NCBI GenBank assembly: GCA_964443385.1
Contig: CAYUCO010000051.1
Span: 1-29,044 of the forward strand
Reading direction: 5' to 3'
Length of the DNA: 29,044 nt
Source: VFHP01 sp964443385
GTDB lineage: Bacteria > Chloroflexota > Dehalococcoidia > Lucifugimonadales > UBA2985
Below the pieces are notes generated by a model. The model was not told the origin of the DNA. It saw nothing but the letters and a program-made list of their open reading frames with translations, and did not search any database. Shown one piece after another: positions 7,000 through 15,607 of this stretch. The translations under genes and the position numbers were made by a program. Position 1 is the first letter of the stretch. Every line of letters starts with the position of its first letter.

Positions 7000-7028
7000 T
7001 TGACCGAATCAGATATCGATGGTATAGT
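7000..7028 (+). promoter_or_regulatory. Candidate promoter of yebC
   Basis: TTGACC (7000-7005) and TATAGT (7023-7028) are 17 bases apart, about 38 bases before the yebC ATG. The TTGACC -35 recurs upstream of the cimA leader and of moxR. Confidence 0.6.
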
Positions 7029-7065
7029 CAGTTACCAGTAAAAGTAAATTGTATAGAGGGTTTTT

Positions 7066-7815
7066 ATGTCTGGACATTCCCATTGGGCTACAATTAAACA
7101 TAAAAAAGGTGCTACTGATGCAAAGCGTGGGCAGCTTTTTACTAAGTTAGCTAGAGAGGTGACTGTTGCAGCTAGATCCGGTGGAAACGATCCGGATATG
7201 AACGTTCGATTGCGACTAGCTGTTCAGAATGCAAAAGATAATAATATGCCGATGGACAACATAGATCGGGCCATTAAACGAGGGGTCGGAGGTGGAGAGG
7301 CAGGATTGTTAGAAGAAGCTCTTTATGAAGGCTATGGTCCTGGTGGAGTAGCCATAATGTTACAGGCTCTAACGGATAACAAGCAAAGAACCGTTTCCGA
7401 CATCAGAGCCTCTTTTAACAAGGCTGGAGGCAACTTGGGGGAGACCGGATGTGTGTCTTGGAATTTTGAATTTAAAGGTGTTATTACCGCTGAGGTCCAA
7501 AACGAGGAATCAGATGACATTGCTTTAGCTGTAATTGATGCAGGTGCCGACGATTTTAGATCAGATGGAGCTTATCTTGAGGTGTATGCTAATGCTAATA
7601 GCTTGGAGATCTTGCGCACAACTTTGCAAAATCTTGGAGTTAACGTTACGTCGGCAGAAATGTCTATGGTTCCACTAAACACTATAAGTGTTAAAGATAA
7701 AGTTGCCGGACAGACTTTGCGACTTATTGATCAGCTCGAGGATCTAGATGATATACAAAAAGTGTATACAAACGCCGACTTTGCTGTTGAATTCCTTGAA
7801 CAGTTCAGCGGTTAA
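7066..7815 (+). CDS. yebC: YebC/PmpR family protein (DUF28, TACO1-like)
   Basis: The 249-residue product starts MSGHSHWATIKHKKGATDAK and has NPDMNVRLRLA-like and MPMDNIDRAIKRG segments, then EALYEGYGPGGVAIM and GCVSWNFEFKG, all diagnostic. Family members are described as transcription regulators or, more recently, as ribosome-associated factors that help translation of difficult sequences. No DNA-binding claim is made from sequence. The ATG at 7066 follows GAGGG. It has its own candidate promoter. Confidence 0.95.
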   Translation: MSGHSHWATIKHKKGATDAKRGQLFTKLAREVTVAARSGGNDPDMNVRLRLAVQNAKDNNMPMDNIDRAIKRGVGGGEAGLLEEALYEGYGPGGVAIMLQALTDNKQRTVSDIRASFNKAGGNLGETGCVSWNFEFKGVITAEVQNEESDDIALAVIDAGADDFRSDGAYLEVYANANSLEILRTTLQNLGVNVTSAEMSMVPLNTISVKDKVAGQTLRLIDQLEDLDDIQKVYTNADFAVEFLEQFSG

Positions 7816-7858
7816 AAACTGGACTTTGATTTAACGCAACACATATTTACATGTCACA

Positions 7859-7873
7859 TATAGTGATCACTAT
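7859..7873 (+). promoter_or_regulatory. 14-base perfect palindrome before the methyltransferase gene
   Basis: ATAGTGATCACTAT (7860-7873) is a perfect palindrome. It overlaps a possible -10, TATAGT (7859-7864), the same hexamer as at yebC, but the matching -35 is poor. This would be a repressor-like position if the promoter is real. Confidence 0.3.
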
Positions 7874-7905
7874 GGGCTTGTTATCAGAATTACGGAGGTC
7901 TCCTC

Positions 7906-8676
7906 GTGAACGTGTTTGACGAGTGGTCTGATATATACGACAAAGTATATGCTTGGAAGTCAGATGATATCCAATTTTATGTAGACCAAGCCCGCGTCAG
8001 CGGTGGTCCTATCTTAGAATTGGGTTGTGGAACTGGAAGGGTAACTATTCCGATTGCTATGGCTGGACTTGAAATTACTGGATTGGATAATTCAGGCAAG
8101 ATGTTAGAGGTTGCCAAAGTCAAAGTGAGTAAACTATCAGGAATAGAAAAAAACATTGAATTTGTCGCCGGAGATATGACTACATTTTCCATCAATAAAC
8201 AATTCTCTTTGATTATAATCCCATTTAATGGATTCTTGTCTCTATTGACGATTGACGATCAAAGGCGCTGCTTGGAGAATATAAAGGCACATTTAATACC
8301 GGATGGTAGGTTAATTTTTGATGTGTTTGTTCCTGACCTAGATACATTGACCGACAATACTCTACATGCAGTACATTCCTGGGATACGCTGGACCTTGAT
8401 ACAGGGAACAAATTTGTAATTTGGGATCAGAGTCGCTTTGATAATTACAATCAAATTATGGACATCAGGATGATAATTGAAGAATTAGGTCACAATGGTT
8501 TTTTGCTCAACAAGATCTACAGGGATTTTCAATTACGTTATGTTCATAGATTTGAATTGCAGTACCTAATCGAATTGGCAGGGTATAATATGCTTGAATT
8601 ATACGGAAACTTCTCCCATGAACCTATTGACCCAGAAAGTAAGGAAATGGTCTGGATGCTGTCACCCGGGCTATAA
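7906..8676 (+). CDS. Class I SAM-dependent methyltransferase
   Basis: The 256-residue product has the Rossmann-type SAM site: ILELGCGTGRVTIPIA (motif I, about residues 36-51), GLDNSGKMLEVA (motif II) and FVAGDMTTFSI. The rest fits the Methyltransf_25 group, with a C-terminal part RYVHRFELQYLIELAGYNML. The substrate cannot be inferred. The start is GTG at 7906, seven bases after GGAGG. It lies between yebC and uvrB on the same strand, but neither neighbour suggests a shared pathway. Confidence 0.85.
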   Translation: MNVFDEWSDIYDKVYAWKSDDIQFYVDQARVSGGPILELGCGTGRVTIPIAMAGLEITGLDNSGKMLEVAKVKVSKLSGIEKNIEFVAGDMTTFSINKQFSLIIIPFNGFLSLLTIDDQRRCLENIKAHLIPDGRLIFDVFVPDLDTLTDNTLHAVHSWDTLDLDTGNKFVIWDQSRFDNYNQIMDIRMIIEELGHNGFLLNKIYRDFQLRYVHRFELQYLIELAGYNMLELYGNFSHEPIDPESKEMVWMLSPGL

Positions 8677-8721
8677 TATATGCATTGGTGACTCATAAAC
8701 CTGACCTTGGAGTCCATTAAC

Positions 8722-10734
8722 ATGCCATTATTTGAATTGCAAGCAGACTACGGTCCAACTGGTGATCAACCTAAAGCTATAGCTGAATTGGCTCAGGGAG
8801 TTTTTGATGGATTGAAACATCAGACACTTTTGGGTGTTACTGGTAGCGGAAAAACCTTTACTATGGCTAACGTAATAGAGAAAGTACAGAAGCCTACATT
8901 AGTTATTGCCCATAATAAAACCTTGGCAGCTCAATTGGCTACTGAGTTTCGAGAATTTTTCCCCAATAACGCCGTAGAATATTTCGTCTCATATTACGAT
9001 TATTATCAACCGGAAGCTTATGTGCCAAGGACTGATACGTACATAGAAAAAGAATCTGATATAAACGACGAAATAGATAAATTAAGGCATTCTGCGACGA
9101 GGTCTTTATTAACGAGAGAAGACGTCTTAATAGTGGCGTCTGTATCTTGTATTTATGGTCTAGGGGCTCCTGAAGAGTATCAGAATTTTGTTCTTTCATT
9201 ATCAAAAGGGCATAAGAACAATAGGACAAAATTAATTCGTAGATTGATTGATCAACAATATGAACGTAATGACATGGATTTATCTAGGGGTAAATTTCGT
9301 GTGCGAGGGGACACCTTGGAAATCTTACCCGCCTATGAGGATTTAGCTATTCAGATCCAGTTTTGGGGAGATGAAATTGAAAAGATCATACAAATTGATC
9401 CAATGACCGGTGAAATTTTACAGGAAAGAGATTCTGTGGACATTTACCCGGCTAAACACTTCGTTACCTCTAAGGAAAAACTCGATTTGGCCATCAGCGA
9501 TATTGAGAGTGAGTTAGAAGAGCAAGTTGAATGGTTCAGGAATGCAGGGAAACCATTGGAGGCTGAGAGGATTGAGAATCGAACTAGATACGACATCGAA
9601 ATGCTTAGAGAGTCTGGTTACTGTTCAGGTGTAGAGAATTATTCTGCTCCGTTGGGAAGGCGTGGTAAGGGTAGTACTCCTTGGTGCCTGTTGGACTATT
9701 TCCCGGATGATTACTTGTTGTTTGTAGATGAGAGTCATATGACTATACCTCAATTACATGGGATGTATAAGGGAGACAAGTCAAGGAAAACCACTTTGGT
9801 TGAGTATGGGTTTAGATTGCCATCTGCCTTAGACAATAGACCCTTACAGTTTTCTGAAGTGTCTGAACATATCAACCAAGTTATATATGTTTCTGCTACC
9901 CCGAGCACCCATGAATATACTTCCAGTGAAAAAGTGGTCGAACAAGTTATCAGACCAACTGGATTACTAGATCCTACAGTAGAAATAAAGCCTACCGATG
10001 GACAGATAGACGATTTGTATGCGGAAATTAACAAGGGAATCGAGATTGGTCAAAGAACGTTGGTTACGACTTTGACTAAGAGGATGGCGGAGGAATTGTC
10101 AGAATACTTGAAGGAGATGAATATAAAGACCCATTATCTACATTCCGAAATTGACACTTTGCAGAGAAGTGAAATACTAAGAGATTTAAGGCTAGGAGTG
10201 TATGATGTGGTTGTGGGAATCAACTTGCTGCGTGAAGGACTAGATCTCCCTGAGGTTGGTTTAGTGGCAATATTAGACGCTGATAAAGAAGGATATCTGA
10301 GATCTGTGCCTTCTCTTATACAGACTATTGGAAGAGCGGCTAGGCATTCAGATGGGCATGTCATAATGTATGCAGATCGGAATACTGATTCGATGAATCA
10401 AGCTATTCGTGAAACTTACAGGCGCCGCGAACTGCAGGAGAAGTACAATATTGAGAACAATATTACACCTACTGGTATTCATAAAGCGGTTAAAGATATT
10501 TCAGAGAGAGTTAGAACGTCTGTCCAAAATGAAATTGACCTATTTATTAACAATGACAATATGTCTAAAGAATCTATGATAAAGGTAATCAAAGGATTAG
10601 AGACTCAGATGAAAAAAGCTGCAAAATCTTTGGAATTTGAACAGGCAGCCATGTTGCGGGATGAGATATCTGAGTTGCGTAAGCTGATGCTTTCTTTAGG
10701 ACAGACCAACGATTCCGTTAAGATAGAAACCTAA
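8722..10734 (+). CDS. uvrB: UvrABC system protein B
   Basis: UvrB is the damage-verifying helicase-like subunit of nucleotide excision repair. The 670-residue product has Walker A GVTGSGKT (38-45), the beta-hairpin region YYDYYQPEAYVPRTDTYI, Walker B DESH (336-339), VSATPS, the helicase motifs VVVGINLLREGLDLPEV and QTIGRAARH, and a C-terminal UVR domain (MKKAAKSLEFEQAAMLRDEI) that contacts UvrC or UvrA. The length is normal. The start is ATG at 8722, nine bases after TTGGAG; that TTG (8707) is also in frame but is better explained as the ribosome site. uvrA and uvrC are not in the window. Confidence 0.97.
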   Translation: MPLFELQADYGPTGDQPKAIAELAQGVFDGLKHQTLLGVTGSGKTFTMANVIEKVQKPTLVIAHNKTLAAQLATEFREFFPNNAVEYFVSYYDYYQPEAYVPRTDTYIEKESDINDEIDKLRHSATRSLLTREDVLIVASVSCIYGLGAPEEYQNFVLSLSKGHKNNRTKLIRRLIDQQYERNDMDLSRGKFRVRGDTLEILPAYEDLAIQIQFWGDEIEKIIQIDPMTGEILQERDSVDIYPAKHFVTSKEKLDLAISDIESELEEQVEWFRNAGKPLEAERIENRTRYDIEMLRESGYCSGVENYSAPLGRRGKGSTPWCLLDYFPDDYLLFVDESHMTIPQLHGMYKGDKSRKTTLVEYGFRLPSALDNRPLQFSEVSEHINQVIYVSATPSTHEYTSSEKVVEQVIRPTGLLDPTVEIKPTDGQIDDLYAEINKGIEIGQRTLVTTLTKRMAEELSEYLKEMNIKTHYLHSEIDTLQRSEILRDLRLGVYDVVVGINLLREGLDLPEVGLVAILDADKEGYLRSVPSLIQTIGRAARHSDGHVIMYADRNTDSMNQAIRETYRRRELQEKYNIENNITPTGIHKAVKDISERVRTSVQNEIDLFINNDNMSKESMIKVIKGLETQMKKAAKSLEFEQAAMLRDEISELRKLMLSLGQTNDSVKIET

Positions 10735-10807
10735 TGTTACAGCAATACGTTTGAAACCTTTGCAGAGCAATAGGTAAAACCTTTCACTCTGATATTGATA
10801 ATAAGGG

Positions 10808-10836
10808 TTCTTTTATATGATTGGCACATGTATAAT
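10808..10836 (+). promoter_or_regulatory. Weak candidate promoter for the 10890-15529 cluster
   Basis: A perfect TATAAT (10831-10836) has TTCTTT (10808-10813) 17 bases upstream. The -35 is a poor match. The site lies about 54 bases before the first gene of the cluster, in the 155-base gap after uvrB. Confidence 0.35.
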
Positions 10837-10889
10837 GCTTCGAACTCCCGGATATCTCTATTAAGTTCTCGGGTATAGGAATTGTCAGA

Positions 10890-11744
10890 ATGTCTTTTTT
10901 GCAGTCAAATGGTCTTACTAGATTGATCGCTGCGGCGGTTTGCATGTTGTTGTTCAGCGCTGCTGCGGCCATATCTTTTGAAGCCATAGATCATCCGAGA
11001 CCCTTTTTTCAAATCCCGTCAGTTTTATTGACTGGATTGTCAGGATTGTTGGTTTTTTATGCTAGCCATCACGCAGTATCAGGAAATCGCGTTTTTGCTG
11101 TTGTGGCGTGGTCTGTGTGTTTGTTAGTGATACTGGGATTGATCTATCTCCAATTCCTGCCAATTGAATATGACACTGTAGAACTTTTGAGACTAAAATC
11201 AATGAGTCCACCAATTTGGCCTTATACATTTGTGATGCCACTATTGGTGTTCTTGATATTTGAAACAGCTTTACCTGCTAATAATAGAATTCACAGCTCT
11301 GTAATGTTTTTAGTGGTAGGTTTATTCGCGTCTACAATGCTATTGTTTATGTCGACCGTTTTGATATCTAGTGTTGCCAATATATCCGAACTGATTTTCA
11401 TACCCAAAAGGCTTTTTGGGATAATTACGGTTCCTTTACTAGCCAGTTTTATGGTAATAGTGGGTTTGGTGTCAGTCAGGAAAGGGTTTTTGTTATTCGG
11501 AGTAGGAATACTGTTTTTTGTTGGATTGGCTACAGAACTGATATCGACGTGGGCTTATAGCGGACCGTACTTCATTGAAACCTCTAATAGAATAGTCTAT
11601 AAAATGTTCCCAATGTTGCCAATTCTGGCAGGTACAATCCCAGGAATTCTCATAGCGACTTCTGGAATTCTAGCTATTAAGGATTCCTGTGTGGCTACAT
11701 TTGAATCCGTTTCTACTCCTGCTCATGAAGGACAATTGAGTTAA
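10890..11744 (+). CDS. Polytopic membrane protein of unknown function, first gene of MoxR/DUF58/TgpA-like cluster
   Basis: I do not recognise this 284-residue protein. About eight hydrophobic segments are visible (near residues 10-30, 40-58, 67-88, 110-128, 135-160, 173-193, 197-220 and 240-265), with short hydrophilic loops. It therefore looks like an integral membrane protein without a large soluble domain or catalytic motif. AGGAA precedes the ATG. Its TAA is followed at once by the ATG of the DUF58 gene, with no spacer, so the two are surely cotranscribed. This suggests a role with the DUF58, TgpA-like and MoxR products, perhaps as a membrane scaffold, but that is inference only. Confidence 0.8.
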   Translation: MSFLQSNGLTRLIAAAVCMLLFSAAAAISFEAIDHPRPFFQIPSVLLTGLSGLLVFYASHHAVSGNRVFAVVAWSVCLLVILGLIYLQFLPIEYDTVELLRLKSMSPPIWPYTFVMPLLVFLIFETALPANNRIHSSVMFLVVGLFASTMLLFMSTVLISSVANISELIFIPKRLFGIITVPLLASFMVIVGLVSVRKGFLLFGVGILFFVGLATELISTWAYSGPYFIETSNRIVYKMFPMLPILAGTIPGILIATSGILAIKDSCVATFESVSTPAHEGQLS

Positions 11745-12980
11745 ATGAGGCGCTTTTATACAATACTGCTTTTTATGGGCATTACATTAGTACTGGCTTT
11801 GGGCTCAGGTCTCCCAGTTTACTATCGGATTTTCTTCTTCACATTCTTATTACTGGGGATAACTTTTGTCTGGAATCGCGTAAACTTGTTTGGCGTGAGT
11901 ATCACTGGCAGGAGAGACCTTACTAAAATAAAGGTTGGTAGAAATATAGAAAGTGAGATAGTAGTAGAGAATTATAGTCCATTCCCAAAATTTAACTTAC
12001 AGGTTAGAGATTTGATAGAACTACCAGGACACAATTGTGGGGAAATGGTGAATTTGATGCCTTTTTCTAAGCGAATAGTTAATCTAGAAATACCGGTAAG
12101 ACGGAGGGGAGTATACCAGATAGGACAGCCTTCAGTTAGTAGTGGAGATCCACTCGGTGTTTTCCAAATTTACAAAAAAAACACATCAAGGGAAAAAGTT
12201 TTGGTGTTTCCATATACAGTGGATGTTCACCCATTTTTGTTATCCAGTGGTGATATGAACGCTGAGGGTAGTAATCTGGCTGGTATAAATAGTTCAGTTT
12301 CTTCGGTTTCTACTATTCGTGAATATCAGGCTGGAGAAAGTGCCAAACATATCCATTGGCCTACGACTGCTAGGAAAGATGGATTAATGATTAAACAATT
12401 TGAATCCGATTCTGAAGATGTTACCTGGGTATTGTTGGACATAGACACTAACTTCTTAGTAGGTGATAACATTGACAACACCGAGGAATATTCTGTGATG
12501 ATAGCTGCTTCTTTAATAAAGACATATTCTAATAATAATAGGGGCTTGGGTCTGATCGCAGGTGGGCATGTTAAGTACTTAATCAGGCCAGAAGAGGAGA
12601 ACAGAGACCCTGACAATATGTTATTCGCATTGACCGAAGTTTCCGGTTCTGACAAATTTTCGTTAATTGATCTATTTAACTATTTTAAATCAGAAGTCTC
12701 TTTATCTAACGTGTCTTTGATAATTATAACATCGTCAACTAACAGCGAATGGGTTGAATCGATTTCATCCTCTAAGGTACAGGGCTGTTCTCCCGTAGTT
12801 ATTTTTGTAGACCCAGTTTCTTTTGGCTCAGAGTTTGGTGTCAGGCCTTTAGCAAATCAGTTAGCAATGAACGGTATACCAGTTTACTTAGCCAAATATG
12901 GAGACGACCTATCGGACTCTCTTAGTCATATTTGGATGATCAAGAATGAGGAACCGTTACAAACAGATGACGTCGTATGA
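11745..12980 (+). CDS. DUF58 domain-containing protein
   Basis: The 411-residue product has two N-terminal membrane helices (about 5-45), a beta-rich middle with RRRGVYQIGQPSVSSGDPLG, and the DUF58 signature GESAKHIHWPTTARK at about 197-211, followed by a VWA-like fold start (VTWVLLDID). DUF58 proteins nearly always sit with MoxR AAA ATPases and transglutaminase-like membrane proteins, as here. Molecular function is not established for the family. The gene starts directly at the stop of the upstream gene and its stop overlaps the next ATG by four bases (12977-12980), so translation is coupled on both sides. Confidence 0.9.
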   Translation: MRRFYTILLFMGITLVLALGSGLPVYYRIFFFTFLLLGITFVWNRVNLFGVSITGRRDLTKIKVGRNIESEIVVENYSPFPKFNLQVRDLIELPGHNCGEMVNLMPFSKRIVNLEIPVRRRGVYQIGQPSVSSGDPLGVFQIYKKNTSREKVLVFPYTVDVHPFLLSSGDMNAEGSNLAGINSSVSSVSTIREYQAGESAKHIHWPTTARKDGLMIKQFESDSEDVTWVLLDIDTNFLVGDNIDNTEEYSVMIAASLIKTYSNNNRGLGLIAGGHVKYLIRPEEENRDPDNMLFALTEVSGSDKFSLIDLFNYFKSEVSLSNVSLIIITSSTNSEWVESISSSKVQGCSPVVIFVDPVSFGSEFGVRPLANQLAMNGIPVYLAKYGDDLSDSLSHIWMIKNEEPLQTDDVV

Positions 12981-15529
12981 ATAATCAATCTGTAAATATA
13001 GAACGGCGCATGACTTTCAATGCTGAATTAATCAATAAATTCGGGATAAGTTTTTGGCTACAAATTGGATTGTTGGGTAGCTTGGTGTGGTCTATTGAGG
13101 CATCTGGATGGGTAGATTCTCCGCCTTTATTTATATTTATTTTCCTTGGTGTGATTTTGGCGACCTTGTTGACAGGAATATCATCTATATATTACAGGTT
13201 GGTGTTTGTGTTGTTGCTGGGTTTTGGGTTTACTTACTTAGGTGGTATTTCAATGGCAGAGTCAGATACATATCTTTTGCGAAACCAAGAAGTGATCTGG
13301 AGAATTCGTGACTGGATATCTGCCGTTAAGGGAGAAGATGCCACTACAGATACTCTTCCTCTGGCTATGACTATCATGTTTATAACTTGGATAATCGCCT
13401 ACTTTACTTCCTGGGGTTTATTTAAATACGGAAATTTGTGGGCTAGTATAATTCCGATCGGTACGCTAATTGTGTTGAATTTGACATATCTACCCGACAG
13501 TTTTTGGGTGCACTTGCTAGCTTTTATTATATTTTCTTTGTTGTTGATATTGCATTTAACTAACATTGTTCAAAGTGATGCAGTAAAGTCTATGGGAGTT
13601 AATAACATAAGGCACTTTAGGGTGTTTTCTTACTTGAACGGTTTCATGATAGCAGTTGTGATGGTTGCGGCAATGTGGAGTGTTCCAATTACGAAATCCA
13701 CTCCTGCTCCGTTGGAATGGGTGTTTCAACCTTTGGACAGAGCATTTTACGGTTTCCAAGATGAGTTGTACCGGATATTTGCGGCGGTGCCTAGCCATAA
13801 ACCGACATCCATAAGATTTTTTGGTTCAATCCTACCATTGGTAAGGCCGATCCCAGTAGATGAAGATGCTGTGTTGTTTTCTAATGCCAAGATTCCCTTG
13901 TACTGGTCTGCACTGGCTTATGACAATTATACCTCAAAAGCCTGGAAATTTGAGAGCACGGAAAGTAAACCAGTTATATCAGAGTCTCAGCAATTATCAC
14001 TAGAGGATGAAGAGGGAATTTCAGGTGTTTCTTATCAAGTTGAGATGCATGTTGACTCACCCTATATACTTTCGTCTGGTGAGGTCGTTGATTTGGATAT
14101 AGATGCTGATCACAATTTTTTACCAGGGGGAAGTTTTAATATAAATTTGGATGACGGTAGCAGTATTGATAAACTTCCAGATGATCTAAAGAAGTTGGCA
14201 TCGAATATCTTAGCAGTCAGGCATGATAAAGAAGAAGTGGCATCTCTGCTTTTAGATCAGGATATTCTTGTGAATGAGATCAGTAAAACCATAGCTTCAT
14301 CAGATGGAGTCATAGCGTCTTCTGAAAAATTTGTGGATTTTGATATTGATATAGATTCTCCTGACTACAATATAGAGCTGATCAAATCTATAAAGAATGT
14401 TGGCACAATTAAAGAAATAGATTTGGTCAGGAAACCTCTGGAAGGATCCTCTGTTTTTATAGATCCATCAGATAGATTTGGTAAAGGTGACAAATATTCT
14501 ATAGTGGCTCAATTTAATTACTCAACAGAAGAAGAACTACGTAGTTCTTCTGGTTCTTATCCTCCAAGTGTAACAGAGAGATATCTTCAATTACCGGAAT
14601 CGTTACCAACTAGAGTTCGTAGATTGGCGTTAGGTCTAACAGAAGGTTATGGTAATAATTATGACAAGGCTGTTGCAATAGAAACATATATTAGAAGTTT
14701 GGAATATAGTCTGGAGTCTCAGTCTATATCTCATAACGTTGATACTGTTGATCATTTCCTTTTTGATTCCAAACAAGGATCCAGTGACTACTTTTCGTCG
14801 GCCATGGCTATTATGTTGAGGACTCAAGATATACCGACTCGATTGGTCCTTGGTTTTGGTCCTGGTACTGCGGATATGGAAAGGAAAGGATTTCTTGTAA
14901 GGGATAAGGATAGTCATTCTTGGCCAGAAGTCTATTTCCCTTCCATCGGTTGGGTTCCATTTGAACCAACTCCTATATATGAAACTAGGCCTCGCGGTGT
15001 CCCAGAAAGTCCGTTTGCTTATAACGTTGTGATACCGGATGTTGGTGAAGAAGGAGATAACATAATTGAGTCTGGTGGTATGTTTGACCAGTCGGGCGAA
15101 CCTTTGGAAAGAGATGATTTTGGAGGTCCTGAATCTGGCGGTGAAGGACCCCCTCCTATACCAGTGAGATTTTTTGGCACCCCTCTGGGTTTGGGTGGAT
15201 TAGCTTTCGTACTGGTTTTATTTGCACACTTTATCGGTGTTCGTCAATATTGGGTTCACCGATTTGGAAACGGAGGTTCTGATGCATTAACGTTCTATGT
15301 CAAATTGCGTAATATTGTAAAATTCTTGGGATTTCCTGTATCGGAATCGCGTACTGCCATTGAATTATCTAGGGATCTCCACTCAGTTATGCCAGAGCAC
15401 CATGAAGAATTAGATTTGATAACGGACACATTTGTCAGAGAGAAGTATGGGAAGGCTGCTAGCAGTCCATTAGAGAGATTGAATTTAGTTCTAGCATGGA
15501 AGCGTATTAAGGCTTCTTTCATGGTTTAA
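12977..15529 (+). CDS. TgpA-like membrane protein with transglutaminase-fold domain, catalytic Cys replaced by Ser
   Basis: 850 residues. About seven N-terminal membrane helices (25-237) are followed by an extracytoplasmic region (about 270-560), a transglutaminase-core domain (about 565-665), an acidic Gly/Pro-rich linker (about 690-730), one membrane helix (733-755) and a cytoplasmic DUF4129-like tail. Family members use a Cys-His-Asp triad. Here the segment GSSDYFSSAMAIMLR puts Ser603 where GYCDYYATAM-type relatives have Cys. His647 (DSHSWPEVY) is kept, and Glu663 (PFEPTP) stands at the Asp position. I find no cysteine anywhere in the protein. It may be a non-catalytic binding domain or a serine-based enzyme. 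The gene overlaps the DUF58 gene by four bases; a moxR gene follows. Confidence 0.88.
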   Translation: MNNQSVNIERRMTFNAELINKFGISFWLQIGLLGSLVWSIEASGWVDSPPLFIFIFLGVILATLLTGISSIYYRLVFVLLLGFGFTYLGGISMAESDTYLLRNQEVIWRIRDWISAVKGEDATTDTLPLAMTIMFITWIIAYFTSWGLFKYGNLWASIIPIGTLIVLNLTYLPDSFWVHLLAFIIFSLLLILHLTNIVQSDAVKSMGVNNIRHFRVFSYLNGFMIAVVMVAAMWSVPITKSTPAPLEWVFQPLDRAFYGFQDELYRIFAAVPSHKPTSIRFFGSILPLVRPIPVDEDAVLFSNAKIPLYWSALAYDNYTSKAWKFESTESKPVISESQQLSLEDEEGISGVSYQVEMHVDSPYILSSGEVVDLDIDADHNFLPGGSFNINLDDGSSIDKLPDDLKKLASNILAVRHDKEEVASLLLDQDILVNEISKTIASSDGVIASSEKFVDFDIDIDSPDYNIELIKSIKNVGTIKEIDLVRKPLEGSSVFIDPSDRFGKGDKYSIVAQFNYSTEEELRSSSGSYPPSVTERYLQLPESLPTRVRRLALGLTEGYGNNYDKAVAIETYIRSLEYSLESQSISHNVDTVDHFLFDSKQGSSDYFSSAMAIMLRTQDIPTRLVLGFGPGTADMERKGFLVRDKDSHSWPEVYFPSIGWVPFEPTPIYETRPRGVPESPFAYNVVIPDVGEEGDNIIESGGMFDQSGEPLERDDFGGPESGGEGPPPIPVRFFGTPLGLGGLAFVLVLFAHFIGVRQYWVHRFGNGGSDALTFYVKLRNIVKFLGFPVSESRTAIELSRDLHSVMPEHHEELDLITDTFVREKYGKAASSPLERLNLVLAWKRIKASFMV

Positions 15530-15556
15530 AATGGAACATCTAATAAGAAGGTAAGA

Positions 15557-15586
15557 TTGACCTTTATTTGATGGTACACTTATATG
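15557..15586 (+). promoter_or_regulatory. Candidate internal promoter for moxR
   Basis: TTGACC (15557-15562) and TATATG (15581-15586) are 18 bases apart. The -10 overlaps the ATG at 15584, which would make that codon untranslated and favour the TTG start at 15608 for moxR. Confidence 0.4.
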
Positions 15587-15607
15587 ACAATAAAAGGGGG
15601 AACAGCT

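Noticed and set aside
10750..10790. Possible uvrB terminator: AGGT-AAA-ACCT followed by TTTC
   Set aside because: A 4-base stem with a short T run is too weak to call.
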